Shown in pieces: positions 29,208-38,075 of a DNA stretch of 48,773 nucleotides. This DNA is from Streptomyces huasconensis (GTDB lineage: Bacteria > Actinomycetota > Actinomycetes > Streptomycetales > Streptomycetaceae): assembly GCA_004010275.1 (NCBI GenBank), contig RBWT01000040.1:1-48773 (forward strand), in the 5' to 3' direction. How positions within the stretch are numbered: position 1 is the stretch's first letter; each line of letters begins with the position of its first letter. The notes beneath the pieces were generated by a model. It ran no database searches. It was not told the DNA's origin and worked only from the letters and a program-made list of their open reading frames with translations. Position numbers and translations under genes: made by a program.

Positions 29208-29921
29208 GTGAACGCGCACGAAGAGCACGACATGATCGCCGTCCCGCCGGGCCGGGTGACCCTCTCGGACCGGCGCACGCAGCGCAGCTGGACGGTCGAC
29301 CTCGCGCCGTACCTGCTCGGGGCGCACCCGGTCACCCAGGGGCTGTACGAGCGGGTCACCGGCCTGCGGCCGAGCGCCACGCGCGGCGAGCGGCTGCCGT
29401 CGAAGGCGTCTCCTGGTGGGACGCGGTCCGGTTCTGCAACGCCCTGTCCGAGCGCGCCGGTCTGCGCCCGCCTACCGCATCGGCGCCGACGACGAGAGCG
29501 TGGCGTGGGACGCTCCGCCGACGGCTACCGCCTGCCGACGGAGGCGGAGTGGGAGCACGCCTGCCGCGCGGGCACGACCGGACCGCACTACGGCCCCCTC
29601 GACGACATCGCCTGGTACCGCGGGAACTCCGGGGAGCGAGTCCACGACGTGGGCAGCAGACAGGCCAACCCCTGGGGCCTGTACGACATGCTGGGCAACG
29701 TCTGGGACTGGTGCTGGGACGTGTACGACGCCGAGGTGTACGGCGGTTACCGCGTGCTGCGCGGTGGCGGCTGGTTCGACGAGCACTGGAGCTGCCGGGC
29801 CTCCGCGCGGCGCCGCAGCCATCCCAGTTACCGCGTGGACGACGTGGGGTTCCGCGTGGCGCGTTCCTCGGAGCCGGGCCCTCGCGGGCCCGGCACGCCT
29901 CGTCAGGGCACCGTGATGTAG
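29208..29921 (+). CDS. formylglycine-generating-enzyme-fold protein, likely not a sulfatase activator
   Basis: About 237 residues of the FGE-sulfatase (SUMF1/EgtB C-type-lectin-like) fold: YLLGAHPVTQGLYERVTG, VEGVSWWDAVRFCNALSERA, GYRLPTEAEWEHACRAG, NPWGLYDMLGNVWDWCWD, RVLRGGGWFDEHWSCRAS and VDDVGFRVAR. Active FGEs have two copper-binding Cys shortly after RGG; here that stretch is WFDEHW and only the later Cys remains, so formylglycine synthesis is unlikely. No signal peptide: it acts in the cytoplasm. The GTG at 29208 has GAGG nine bases upstream. Frame breaks lie near 29398, 29467 and 29515. Last gene of the NACHT/STAND/receptor cassette; a ligand- or partner-binding role is inferred. Its stop overlaps the convergent kinase gene by 19 bases. 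Confidence 0.82.
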   Translation: MNAHEEHDMIAVPPGRVTLSDRRTQRSWTVDLAPYLLGAHPVTQGLYERVTGLRPSATRGERLPSKASPGGTRSGSATPCPSAPVCARLPHRRRRRERGVGRSADGYRLPTEAEWEHACRAGTTGPHYGPLDDIAWYRGNSGERVHDVGSRQANPWGLYDMLGNVWDWCWDVYDAEVYGGYRVLRGGGWFDEHWSCRASARRRSHPSYRVDDVGFRVARSSEPGPRGPGTPRQGTVM

Positions 29922-31625
29922 CCCGGCGCGGGCAGCCGCGGCGCGGTGGCGGGCTCGTGGACGTCCGCCAGGGCCATGAACAGCAGGGCCACGGCGAGGG
30001 CACCGGGGTCCGGCACGCCGAGGGCGTGGTCGCCCACGTAGCTGGCGCGGCCGCGGCGGGGCCGCAGCTCCGCGGTGCCGAGGCGCCGCGCGATGGCCGC
30101 CTGGGCCGCTTCGGTCAGGGGTGCCTCCGCGGCTCCGTCCCGCGCGGAGGCGGCCAGCGACTGGGCGGCGGGCGCGAGGGCGTCGACCAGCGTGCAGTCC
30201 CCCGGGTTCGCGCCGCCCACCCGGTGGATGGCGGCGAAGCCCGCCTCGGCGGCCTCGGCCAGGGCGGCGGCCGACGGCGCCCCGCCGACCTTCGGCGCCG
30301 CGGACGCCAGGTGCTGGAAGAGGAGGCCGAACAGCGGACCGCTGGTGCCGCCGACGTCGTCGAGGAAGGCCGCGGCGAGGGCCGCCGTACCGTCCAGGCC
30401 GCGCTCGTCGGCCAGCTTCACCGCGCGCCGGACGCCGCCCGCGAGGTTGTCGCCGAAGACGCCGTCGCCGACGAGCTGGTCGAGCCGGGTCAGGTTGTCG
30501 CGCACCTGGGAGACCGTCAGCGCGTCGCGGTCGTGGAGGGCGCGGTCGCCGCTCGTGTGGGGGGTAGCCGCGGGCGCGGTGTCCGCCGGGGAGACGGCCG
30601 GTCTCCGGCTCGGCCGCCGCTCCGCGCCGGGATGGGGCGCGGCAGGACCAGCGGGGTGCGGGTCGGCGCGGTCCACAGCTCGGCCCACCCCTCTTCGAGC
30701 CGCGTCACCGTGAGGGAGAAGCCGGCCATGTCGAGGGCGGCGGTGAAGGTGCCGGAGACGGTGAACACCGGCCGCAGGCCGCGGGCGGTCAGCTCGTCCC
30801 CGAGCAGGACGCCGATGGCGTGCAGCTCCAGTTCCGTGGTGGCGCCGAGGCCGTTGACCAGGGCGAGCACGTCACCCGGCCCCTCGGGCAGGGCGTCGAG
30901 GAGGTCGTCGGTCATGCGCCGGACGAGGTCGCCGACCGCGGGGCGGGCGATGGTGCGGATGCCGCGCTCGCCGTGGATGCCGACGCCGTAGTCCAGGGTC
31001 CCCGCCTCCAGGGTGAAGGCCGGGGCGACGGTGGTGGGGGAGGTCTGGGCGCGGGCGGCGACGCGCTGCTGCGGGACGCGGCGACGACCCGCCGCCCCAG
31101 CTCGGCGAGTTCCTCCAGCGTGGCGCCCCGGTCGGCGGCGGCGCCCAGCAGCTTCTCGACGACCACGGTGGCGGCCGTGCCCCGGCGCCCGGTGGCGCTG
31201 TCCGCGCTGTCGGTGGCCAGGTCGTCGTCGACCAGGACCGTGGCGACCGGGATGCCGTCGTGCCGCAGGCGCTCCGCCGCGATCTGGAAGTTGATCACGT
31301 CACCGGTGTAGTTCTTGATGATCAGCAGGACGCCGCCGCTCTTCGCGGCGGCCGCGCTCGCCTCGTAGATCTGCCGGTTGTGCGGGGAGGCGAAGATCTC
31401 GCCGGGGCAGACGGCGTCAAGCCCGCCGCGTCCCAGGAGCCCGGTGTGCAGGGGCTCGTGCCCGGAGCCGCCGCCCGAGACCAGTGCGACCGTGCGGTCG
31501 GGATGCGGGTCGCGCGCCCGCAGGTAGAGGGGGGAGGTGTGCACCTCGATCATCCCGGCGTGGGCGCGGGCCAGACCGCGGGCGGCGGTCAGCACGGGGT
31601 GGGACTCCGGCAGGAAGTAGCTCAT
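29903..31625 (-). CDS. fused dihydroxyacetone kinase DhaK-DhaL (frameshifted)
   Basis: About 573 residues joining the DhaK substrate domain and the DhaL ATP domain, the single-chain ATP-dependent layout. DhaK shows VALVSGGGSGHEPLHTG, VLLIIKNYTGDVINF and the covalent-binding His in VGIHGERGI; DhaL shows LTRLDQLVGDGVFGDNLAGG, DVGGTSGPLFG and ANPGDCTLVDALAP. Breaks lie near 31070 and in the linker near 30600. In DhaL the third metal-binding Asp (usual GDGD) reads Val (GAC to GTC). The ATG at 31625 has GGAG upstream. It phosphorylates dihydroxyacetone or a related ketose such as erythrulose in the cytoplasm. It diverges from an HTH regulator with the inverted repeat at 31747 between them. Confidence 0.86.
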
Positions 31626-31746
31626 CGGTGAGTTTCTCCGTACGTGTGCGGGGTCTGCGGCGGGGGTGCGGTGCCGCAGGGGGTGCGGCCCGTGGTCGCG
31701 GCGCTCACCATGGACCTCCGTCCGCCGCGAAGAACGGCACGGACGG

Positions 31747-31763
31747 CTACCGGTACCCGGTAG
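31747..31763. promoter_or_regulatory. inverted repeat between kinase and HTH regulator
   Basis: CTACCGG-TAC-CCGGTAG is a perfect 7-base inverted repeat with a three-base centre, in the 237-base gap between the divergent dihydroxyacetone kinase and HTH regulator genes. It is well placed to be the regulator's operator. Confidence 0.5.
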
Positions 31764-31862
31764 TTCCGGCCCGGGCGCCGCTGTGCGACGCTGTCAACCT
31801 GCACCGGCCGGGGCGAGCGGACGCGCGGGCCACGCGGCGCCTGCCACCCGCCCGACCCATCT

Positions 31863-32678
31863 TTGCGAGGTCTTTACCCTTGCCGGACGCACGACGCCGA
31901 GGACCTCGGCCGGATGCTGCGCGCCTGGCGGACGGCGCGCGATCCGCGCCTGCTGCCCGGGCCCGTCCCGTTCCGCGGTCACCGCAGCTATCTCACGCAG
32001 CTCGACATGGCCCTGCTGCTCGGCGTCTCCGAGCGCTGGTACCGCGCGCTGGAACGGGGCGAGGACCGCGGCTACGCACCGGAGATGATCGCCGGGGTGG
32101 CCCGCATCCTCGGCCTCTCCCCCGCGCAGACGGACGCCCTGTACCGGGGCACCGGCCACCGCCCGCCGCCCCGCGCGGCGCACGCCACGCGGCCCGACGA
32201 GGCGATGCTCGACCTGCTGCACCAGCAGCGCCGGGTGAGCTGGATCTGTGACCAGGCCTGGGACGTGGTCGCGGCCAACGCCGTGGCCGCGCGCACTGCC
32301 CGTGGCTGGTCCGCCCGGGTGCGAATGTCATGACCTGGGCGTTCTCACCGGCGGCCCGCTATCAGCTGCGCGAGTGGGAGACGGGGCTGGGCCAAACCGC
32401 TGCTGGCCGGGCTGCGGCTGGCCTGGCAGCGCCGGCCGGACGACGAGCGCCTGGACGAGGTGGTGCGCGTGGTACGGCGCGAGCCGGGCGTCGCCGCGCT
32501 GTGGGACGCCACCGCCGACGTCCCGGAACCCGGCGACGCGCGGGCCCGCCCGATGTACTTCCCGCTGGTCGCGCCCGACCCCGTCGACGTACACGTGCGG
32601 ACCTACGGCCGTTACGACGACACCTCTCTGCGCTGGCTCGTCCTGACCCCGGTGGACACGGCCGTCACCTTCCCCTGA
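31863..32678 (+). CDS. MmyB-type helix-turn-helix regulator (one frameshift)
   Basis: About 272 residues. The HTH (XRE type) is YLTQLDMALLLGVSERWYRA followed by ERGEDRGYAPEMIAGVARIL; the C-terminal part matches the MmyB-like ligand-binding domain (VSWICDQAWDVVAANAVA, RREPGVAALWDAT, FPLVAPDPVDVHVRTYG). One indel near 32305 splits the domain. The start is uncertain: TTG 31863 gives the longest frame, ATG 31914 is just before the HTH, and a further upstream start in another frame cannot be excluded. It ends 24 bases before the convergent PAP2/DAGK gene. It may control itself and the dihydroxyacetone kinase. Confidence 0.75.
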
Positions 32679-32702
32679 GGGCCGCGGCCGGGCGGCGTCG
32701 GG

Positions 32703-34143
32703 TCAGTCGCACGTCGGGCGGTAGACGGTGAGCGCCTCGGGGAGCTTGTCGATCAGGAGCGCGGCCGGGGCGTCCGCCACCTCGCCGTCGTACGCCATCT
32801 GCGTCCCCTCGGGCAGCGCGGAGATGACCAGCCGCTGGGGGCGGGCGGCGGCGTAGACGCGGGTCCTGGTCAGCTGGCCCGCCAGCGCCGCGGCGAGCAG
32901 CCTGCTGCGGGCGAAGCGGCCGCCGTGGGCGATGCGGACGTCCAGCAGGCCGTCGGCGAGGTCGTGTCGGCGCACCGGGGCGATGCCCACGCTGCGGTAG
33001 GCACCGTTGCCCGCGAAGAGGAGCCATATCGAGCGGCGGCGGCCGTTCACCACCGCCCGCAGCGGGCGTCCAGTGCGCAGGATCTGGAGGACGCCGAGCA
33101 GGGTGGCGGGCGGGCCGCCGATCTTCGGGGACCAGTGTTCCCTGCTGCGGACCAGGTCGGGGTAGCTGCCGAGGCTGAAGGTGTTGAGGAAGTAGGAGGG
33201 CTCGGCGTGGGTCCTGCCCGCCGGGCCGATCCCGGCCAGCGGCTTGACGCGGCCGACGTCGACGCGCACCGCGCTGCCCTGGGTCACGGCCGCGCAGGCG
33301 TCCGCGACCGTGTCGACGCCTAGGTCGGCGGCGAAGTGGTTGAACGTCCCGCCGGGCAGCACCATCAGCGGCACGTCGAACCGCAGGGCGGGCGCCACGG
33401 CGGCGTTGATCGTGCCGTCTCCCCCGCACACCCCGAGGACGCCACCGCGCCGGGCGGCGTCCCGCGCCGCCTCCTCCAGGACCTTGGGCAGGGCGCCGGC
33501 CTCCTGCTCGTACAGCACCACCTCGGCGCGCGGCAGGGCGGCCTTGAGCTGCCGTACCGGGTCCGCGAGTTGGGGCTGTGCGCCGGAGGAGGGATTGACC
33601 ACCACGACCAGGCCCTCGCCCTCCGGCAGGGCGGGCGCGTCGACCCGGGGCCGTGCGGGCGGGGGCAGTTGGGCCCGCGTGGGCACCATCCCGCGCACCG
33701 CGTAGGCGGCGCCCACGCCGAGGGCCGCGCCGACCAGGACGTCCCTCGGGGCGCGCCCGCCGCGGACCCGGGAGTACGCCACCGTGGCCGCGACCGGGGG
33801 CGAGGGCCGCGCCCCCAGCCCGCCGACGTCCAGCGCGGCGCCGGTCGCGAAGGCGGCGGCGGAGGCGGCGTGAGCGGACGGGTAGGGCCCGGTGAGCGGC
33901 TTGCGCGGCAGGCGGCGCAGCAGCGCGCGCCGCCTCCTGGGCCGGGCGTGACTCGCCGACCGCGTGCCGACCGAGGGCGTTGACGGTGGCCGAGGCCAGG
34001 GCCAGGGAGGTGACGCCGCGCACCGCCGCACGCCGTCCCCGCACCCCGCCGAACCCCCACATCCCGGCGGCGATCCCGCAGAAGAGCAGTCGGTGGTCGG
34101 CGCCGAGCAGTCGGCGGGCCCTGTGCCTCAAAAGATCCTTCAT
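32703..34143 (-). CDS. PAP2/diacylglycerol kinase fusion, degenerate PAP2 (frameshifted)
   Basis: About 480 residues in two domains. The N-terminal PAP2-like domain is hydrophobic but its catalytic motifs are off: PSGH reads PSAH and the SR...H...D motif reads SRVRGGRAPRD with no His. The C-terminal lipid kinase domain is intact in its key motifs: LVVVVNPSSG, GVCGGDGTINAA, MVLPGGTFNHFA, FLNTFSLGSYPDLV and WLLFAGNGAYR. A frame break lies near 33940. The ATG at 34143 is the first Met of the family N-terminus (MKDLLRHRARRLLGADHRLL). It is a paralogue of the gene at 35060 and points away from it. Kinase activity on a lipid at the membrane is likely; phosphatase activity is doubtful. Confidence 0.82.
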
Positions 34144-34239
34144 GCCCTCCCGTATACCCCGGTTGCCGCCCGCGAGGCCAGCACGGCGGGCCAGGAGATC
34201 AGCAGGTCGTCGGCCGTGGCGGCGGGCAGTGCACCGGAC

Positions 34240-34395
34240 ATGCCCGCCGTCCCCATCGACCTTCTCGAACTGCCGCACCCGGACGCGCCGTACGGCCTGA
34301 ACGGCGTCGGCGAGCCGCCGACGCCCTGCGCGTGGCCACCGGCCTGGCGCTGCCCCGGGTGCCGGTGCGGCCCACCGACTTCCTCCACCCGGAGC
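34240..34395 (+). pseudogene. xanthine dehydrogenase C-terminal remnant
   Basis: A short stretch resembling the C-terminus of a molybdopterin-binding xanthine/aldehyde dehydrogenase subunit: PIDLLELPHPDAPYGLNGVG and EPP, then in another frame RVATGLALPRVPVRPTDF. About a dozen residues between them are missing and nothing of the main domain is present. The rest of the 34144-34585 gap, including a possible fragment near 34410-34560, holds nothing I recognise. Confidence 0.55.
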
Positions 34396-34585
34396 GCCGG
34401 AAGGCCCCTTCGGGGAGTCTGTGGGCCATGGCGACGCATCTCCAGCCGCACCGTGACGTGTTCGTCCCGGATGGCCCTGGACGCGACGCGGGGCCCGGAC
34501 TTCGACGGCGTACGCATCCATCTGGAGCCCGAGCGGCTGGCGGGTCCTCGACGGGCCGCCGCCTCCCCGGCCGTGACGGAGCGGC

Positions 34586-34963
34586 TCACGCCCGCCGGGA
34601 CGTCAGCACGTCCGCCAGGACCGTCACGTGGCTGTGCGGCAGGTCCTTGGTCGCCGTGAGCAGGGTCAGGCGGCCGGTGCGGGCGCGGTCGCGGAGGCGG
34701 TCCAGTGCCGCCCGGCCGTCGGCGGTCGTGAGTTCCTGGCGGTAGCGGTCGGCGAACTCCTGGAAGCGGGCGGGGTCGTGGCCGTACCAGCGGCGCAGTT
34801 CGTCCGAGGGTGCCGGTTCCTTGTCCCACGCGTCGAGGCCTGCCCGGTCCTTGGCGAGACCCCGTGGCCAGAGCCGGTCGACGAGGACGCGGACGCCGTC
34901 GGCCGGCTCCGGGTCGTCGTAGACACGCTTGACCTGTACGTCGAGGGCACGGTTGGTCGTCAT
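34586..34963 (-). CDS. DUF488 family protein
   Basis: A 125-residue intact member of the DUF488 family. The signature VDRLWPRGLAKD (residues about 31-42) is followed by DAWDKEPAPSDELRRWYGHD and TLLTATKDLPHSH. The family is uncharacterised, and structures suggest a small hydrolase- or nucleic-acid-binding-like fold. The ATG at 34963 lacks a strong ribosome binding site. It sits alone between the two divergent PAP2/DAGK paralogues. Confidence 0.87.
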   Translation of the reverse strand: MTTNRALDVQVKRVYDDPEPADGVRVLVDRLWPRGLAKDRAGLDAWDKEPAPSDELRRWYGHDPARFQEFADRYRQELTTADGRAALDRLRDRARTGRLTLLTATKDLPHSHVTVLADVLTSRRA

Positions 34964-35059
34964 GGCGGCATTGTCCGCCGGGGCGTCCTGACCCGCGCGC
35001 GTGACCCGTTCGGGCGAGCAGCGCGGGCCGTGGCCGCCGCGCACTGGTGCAGTGAGGCC

Positions 35060-36597
35060 ATGACGGGACGCATCGGCAGGATCGACCGGCGGCTGTTCGC
35101 ACGGGCACGCGGCCGGCTGCCGGCGCGGAACAGGTGCTGCCGCCGCTCAGCTCCGCCGCGAACCACGGGCGGCTGTGGTTCGGCGCGGCGGCGGTGATCG
35201 CGGCCGTCGGCGGGCCCGCGGCCCGGCCGTGCGGCGCGCCGCGGGGTGGGCGGCCCTGGCGCTGGCCTCGCTGACGACCAACGCGGTCGCGAAGTACGCC
35301 GTGCGGCGCGGCCGTCCCGTGCACGACGCGGTGCCGCTGGTGCGGCGCCTGCCGAAGGCGCCGTGGACGCCGTCGTTCCCGTCCGGGCACGCGGCGTCGG
35401 CCGCGGCGTTCGCCACGGGGTGGCCCTGGAGGCGCCCGGCTACGGCGCCGTCGTCGCGCCCGTCGCCGCGGCCGTGGCCTTCTCCCGCGTGTACGTGGGC
35501 GTGCACTACCCCGGTGACGTGCTCGCGCTCATCGCGCTCGGCGCGGCCGCCGCGCGGTCACTGCTACTGGTGGCCGCCGCGTCCGGCGCCCGCGCGGTTC
35601 GGGCGCACGCGGGTGGCGGCGCCGGTGCTGCCGGACGGTGAGGGGCTGGTCGTGGTGGTCAACTCCGGTTCCGGCAGGGGCGTTCCGGGCCGGCCGCCTG
35701 CCCGGCAGTACGTGGAACTGCTGCTGCCGAAGGCCGAGATCATCCCGTGCGAGCCGGGTGAGGATCTGGGCAAGGCGCTGGACAAGGCGGTCGCGCGGGC
35801 CGCCGAGTCGGGCGGGCGCTCGGGGTCAGCGGCGGCGTCGGCACGGTCAACGCCGCGGCCCGCCGCGCGGTGGCGGCCGGGGTCGCACTGGCGGTCTTCC
35901 CCGGCGGCACCCTCAACCACTTCGCGCTGGACGCGGGCACGGCCACCTTCGAGGACACCGCGCACGCCGTGCGGCGCGTGAGGCCGGTGCGCGTGGACCT
36001 GGCGCGGGTCCGCGACGGCGAGGGCGCGGATGTCACGGGCTTCGTGAACACCTTCAGCATCGGGCTCTATCCGGAACTGGTGCGCCGCCGCGAGAAGTTG
36101 GAGGGCCGGATCGGGAAGTGGCCCGCGGCCGCCGTGTCGCTGCTGGGGGTGTTGCGTGACGCGACGCCGCTGCGGGTCCGCCTCGACGGGCACGACCGCC
36201 TCCTGTGGCTGCTCTTCGCGGGCAACGGCCGCTATCTGCCGGAGGGCCTCGCCCCCTCGCACCGGCCCCTGCTGGACGAGGGGCTGCTCGACGTCCGTAC
36301 GGTCGACGCCGAGGCGCCGCTGGCCCGCACCCGGCTCATCGTCTCCGCGCTGGCCGGCGCGCTGCGCCGCTCGCGCGTCGACCGGGCCGAGCGGGTCGAG
36401 GAGCTGCGGCTCGGCGGGCTGGACGACGAGGGCGGGCTGGCGTACGACGGCGAACACGCGGCCGCGCCGGAGACCCTGCTCCTCGACAAGCTGCGGGCGA
36501 GCTGACGGTCTACAGCCCGGCCGCTCCGGAGGACGAGATCACCCAGCTGGCCCGGGCGGCGTCGCTGGCGGCGGCCGCGCGGAGCCGCCCGGCGTGA
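35060..36597 (+). CDS. PAP2/diacylglycerol kinase fusion, altered kinase motif (frameshifted)
   Basis: About 512 residues, paralogous to the gene at 32703. Here the PAP2 domain is good: KYAVRRGRP, FPSGHAASAAAFATG and FSRVYVGVHYPGDVLALIAL. In the kinase domain the nucleotide motif GGDGT reads GGVGT (GAC to GTC), while FPGGTLNHFALDAG, FVNTFSIGLYPELV and WLLFAGNGRY are normal. Breaks lie near 35125, 35420, 35625, 35820 and 36500; the last is a GGG run one G short, after which the family tail ELTVYSPAAPEDEITQLARA ends at 36597. The ATG at 35060 follows GTGAGG. Probably membrane-bound lipid phosphatase; the kinase half may be impaired unless the Val is an error. Confidence 0.82.
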
Positions 36598-36664
36598 CGG
36601 TGCCGCGGCCGCCCGGCGCGAGCCTGCCACGCGCCTCTTGCGCCCGGAGCGCGCCGTTCACTGC

Positions 36665-37057
36665 AATGCGGCGTATGGCAGGCCGCGGAACGACCCGGCA
36701 GCCGGACGAGGAACCTTCCGGCGGCGGGTTGCCGCCGACCGCGCGGGCCGTGCTCGGCTGCTCTCCTTCCCCGGGGAGCGGACCGGCCACGAACTGAAGA
36801 AGTGGGCCGACGCCTCGCTGCGCTTCTTCCACTGGTCGCCCGTCCTGAAGCATCCGCTGCCGCTGCGGGTCCGGCTCGGGCACCGGACGGCGCCGGACCA
36901 CCTGCGGGTCGTCCTGCGCTGGAGCGAGCGGCGTCCGGCGTCGGAGGTGGAGCCGGCGGAGGCGATGCTCGACGACCTGGAGCACTTGGCGCACGCGGCG
37001 CGGGCGGCGTCGGAGCCGCCGGGTCAACGCGTGGCGGACTCGCCCACCTGCGGGTGA
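36665..37057 (+). pseudogene. PadR-type regulator with internal deletion
   Basis: The start (LLSFPGERTGHELKKWADAS then LRFFHWSP) is the first helix region of a PadR-like winged-helix regulator, and the end (LKHPLPLRVRLGH, MLDDLEHLAHAARAA) is its C-terminal helical domain. The part between, which should hold the recognition helix and wing (about 60 residues), is absent. A frame break also lies near 36760. It cannot bind DNA in the normal way and is probably dead. Confidence 0.65.
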
Positions 37058-37134
37058 CGCGGCTCGCGGCGGCGGCCCCTTCGCCGGTAGGACGGGCGGG
37101 GTCAGCCGTCCCCTCCGCAAGGAGCAGCGCACCC

Positions 37135-37260
37135 GTGAGCACCCGTGCCGTCCTTGTCGCCGCCCTCGTCACCGGACTGGTCCTCGGCATCGTGGGAACC
37201 AGAGCGGAAGGTTCCGTTCACCCCCGTCCGGCCGGTTCCGTCACCGAGGCGGGCCGTTAG
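37135..37260 (+). CDS. small membrane peptide, hypothetical
   Basis: A 41-residue frame starting GTG with AAGGAG ten bases upstream. Residues 4-21 (RAVLVAALVTGLVLGIVG) form one hydrophobic helix, which could be a membrane anchor or a signal sequence; the rest is polar. No family is recognised. It lies in the gap between the PadR remnant and the glycerophosphodiesterase, 75 bases before the latter, and could be co-transcribed. Confidence 0.4.
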   Translation: MSTRAVLVAALVTGLVLGIVGTRAEGSVHPRPAGSVTEAGR

Positions 37261-37335
37261 GCTGCGACATTGCCGCGTGGCTCTCCGTCCTCGCCGCGCG
37301 GCCGCCGAGCCGCCGTCGACGGAAGCGAGTGGGCC

Positions 37336-38018
37336 TTGAACTTCCTCACCATCGGTCATCGCGGGGTCATGGGCGTCGAGCCCGAGAACACCCTCCGTTC
37401 CTTCATCGCCGCGCAAGCCGCCGGCCTCGATCTCATCGAGCTCGATCTGCATCTGAGCAAGGACGGCGCCCTCGTCGTCATGCACGACGCCGACGTGGCC
37501 CGTACGACCGACGGCAAGGGGCCCATCGCCGAGAAGACCCTCGCCGAGCTGCGGGAGCTCGACGCCCGCCGCGGCGAGCGCGTCCCCGTCTTCGAAGAGG
37601 TCCTGGACGCCGTGCGGGCGCCCCTCCAGGCCGAGATCAAGGACGTGGCGGCCGCGCGCGCCCTCGCCGAGGTCATGCACCGCCGCGACTGGTCTCGCGC
37701 GTGGAGGTGATCTCCTTCCACGACGAGGCGATCGCGGAGATCGCCCGCCTGGTGCCGGGCGTGCGCACCGCGCTCGTCGCCAGCCGCTACGGCACCGATG
37801 TCGTGGAGCGGGCGACGGCGGTCGGCGCCACCACGCTCGTCCTCAACATCCGGCGTCTCACGCTGGAGATCGTGGAGCATGCCAAGAAGGCCGGCCTGCG
37901 GATCATCGGCTGGGTCGTGAACACGCAGGACGATCTGCGGCTCGTGCGCGCGCTCCAGTTGGACGGCGCGACCACGGACTACCCGGACATCAAGCGGACG
38001 GGCCGCTTCACGGCCTGA
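37336..38018 (+). CDS. glycerophosphodiester phosphodiesterase (one frameshift)
   Basis: About 227 residues of the GDPD family, hydrolysing glycerophosphodiesters to glycerol-3-phosphate and an alcohol. Motifs: GHRGVMGVEPENTLRSF (catalytic His and Glu), LIELDLHLSKDGALVVMHD (metal and second His), LQAEIKD, and GLRIIGWVVNTQDDLRLV with DGATTDYPDI near the end. A G run at 37690 one base short breaks the frame after HRRDW. The TTG at 37336 fits the family start and has GGAAG upstream. No signal peptide, so cytoplasmic. Confidence 0.88.
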
Positions 38019-38048
38019 GGCCGGCGCCGTTCACGGCCGACGGTCCTC

Positions 38049-38075
38049 GGCGTTCACGGCGTTCACGGCGTTCAC
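38049..38075. repeat. three 9-base tandem repeats over a stop codon
   Basis: GGCGTTCAC occurs three times in a row and a fourth GGCGT follows. The repeat overlaps the GNAT stop codon at 38072-38074, and each unit would supply another in-frame stop (TGA). It lies in the gap between convergent genes. Confidence 0.85.

Noticed and set aside
29208..29921. Diversity-generating retroelement variable protein
   Set aside because: The FGE/C-type-lectin fold is used by such proteins, but no reverse transcriptase or template repeat was seen in the window.
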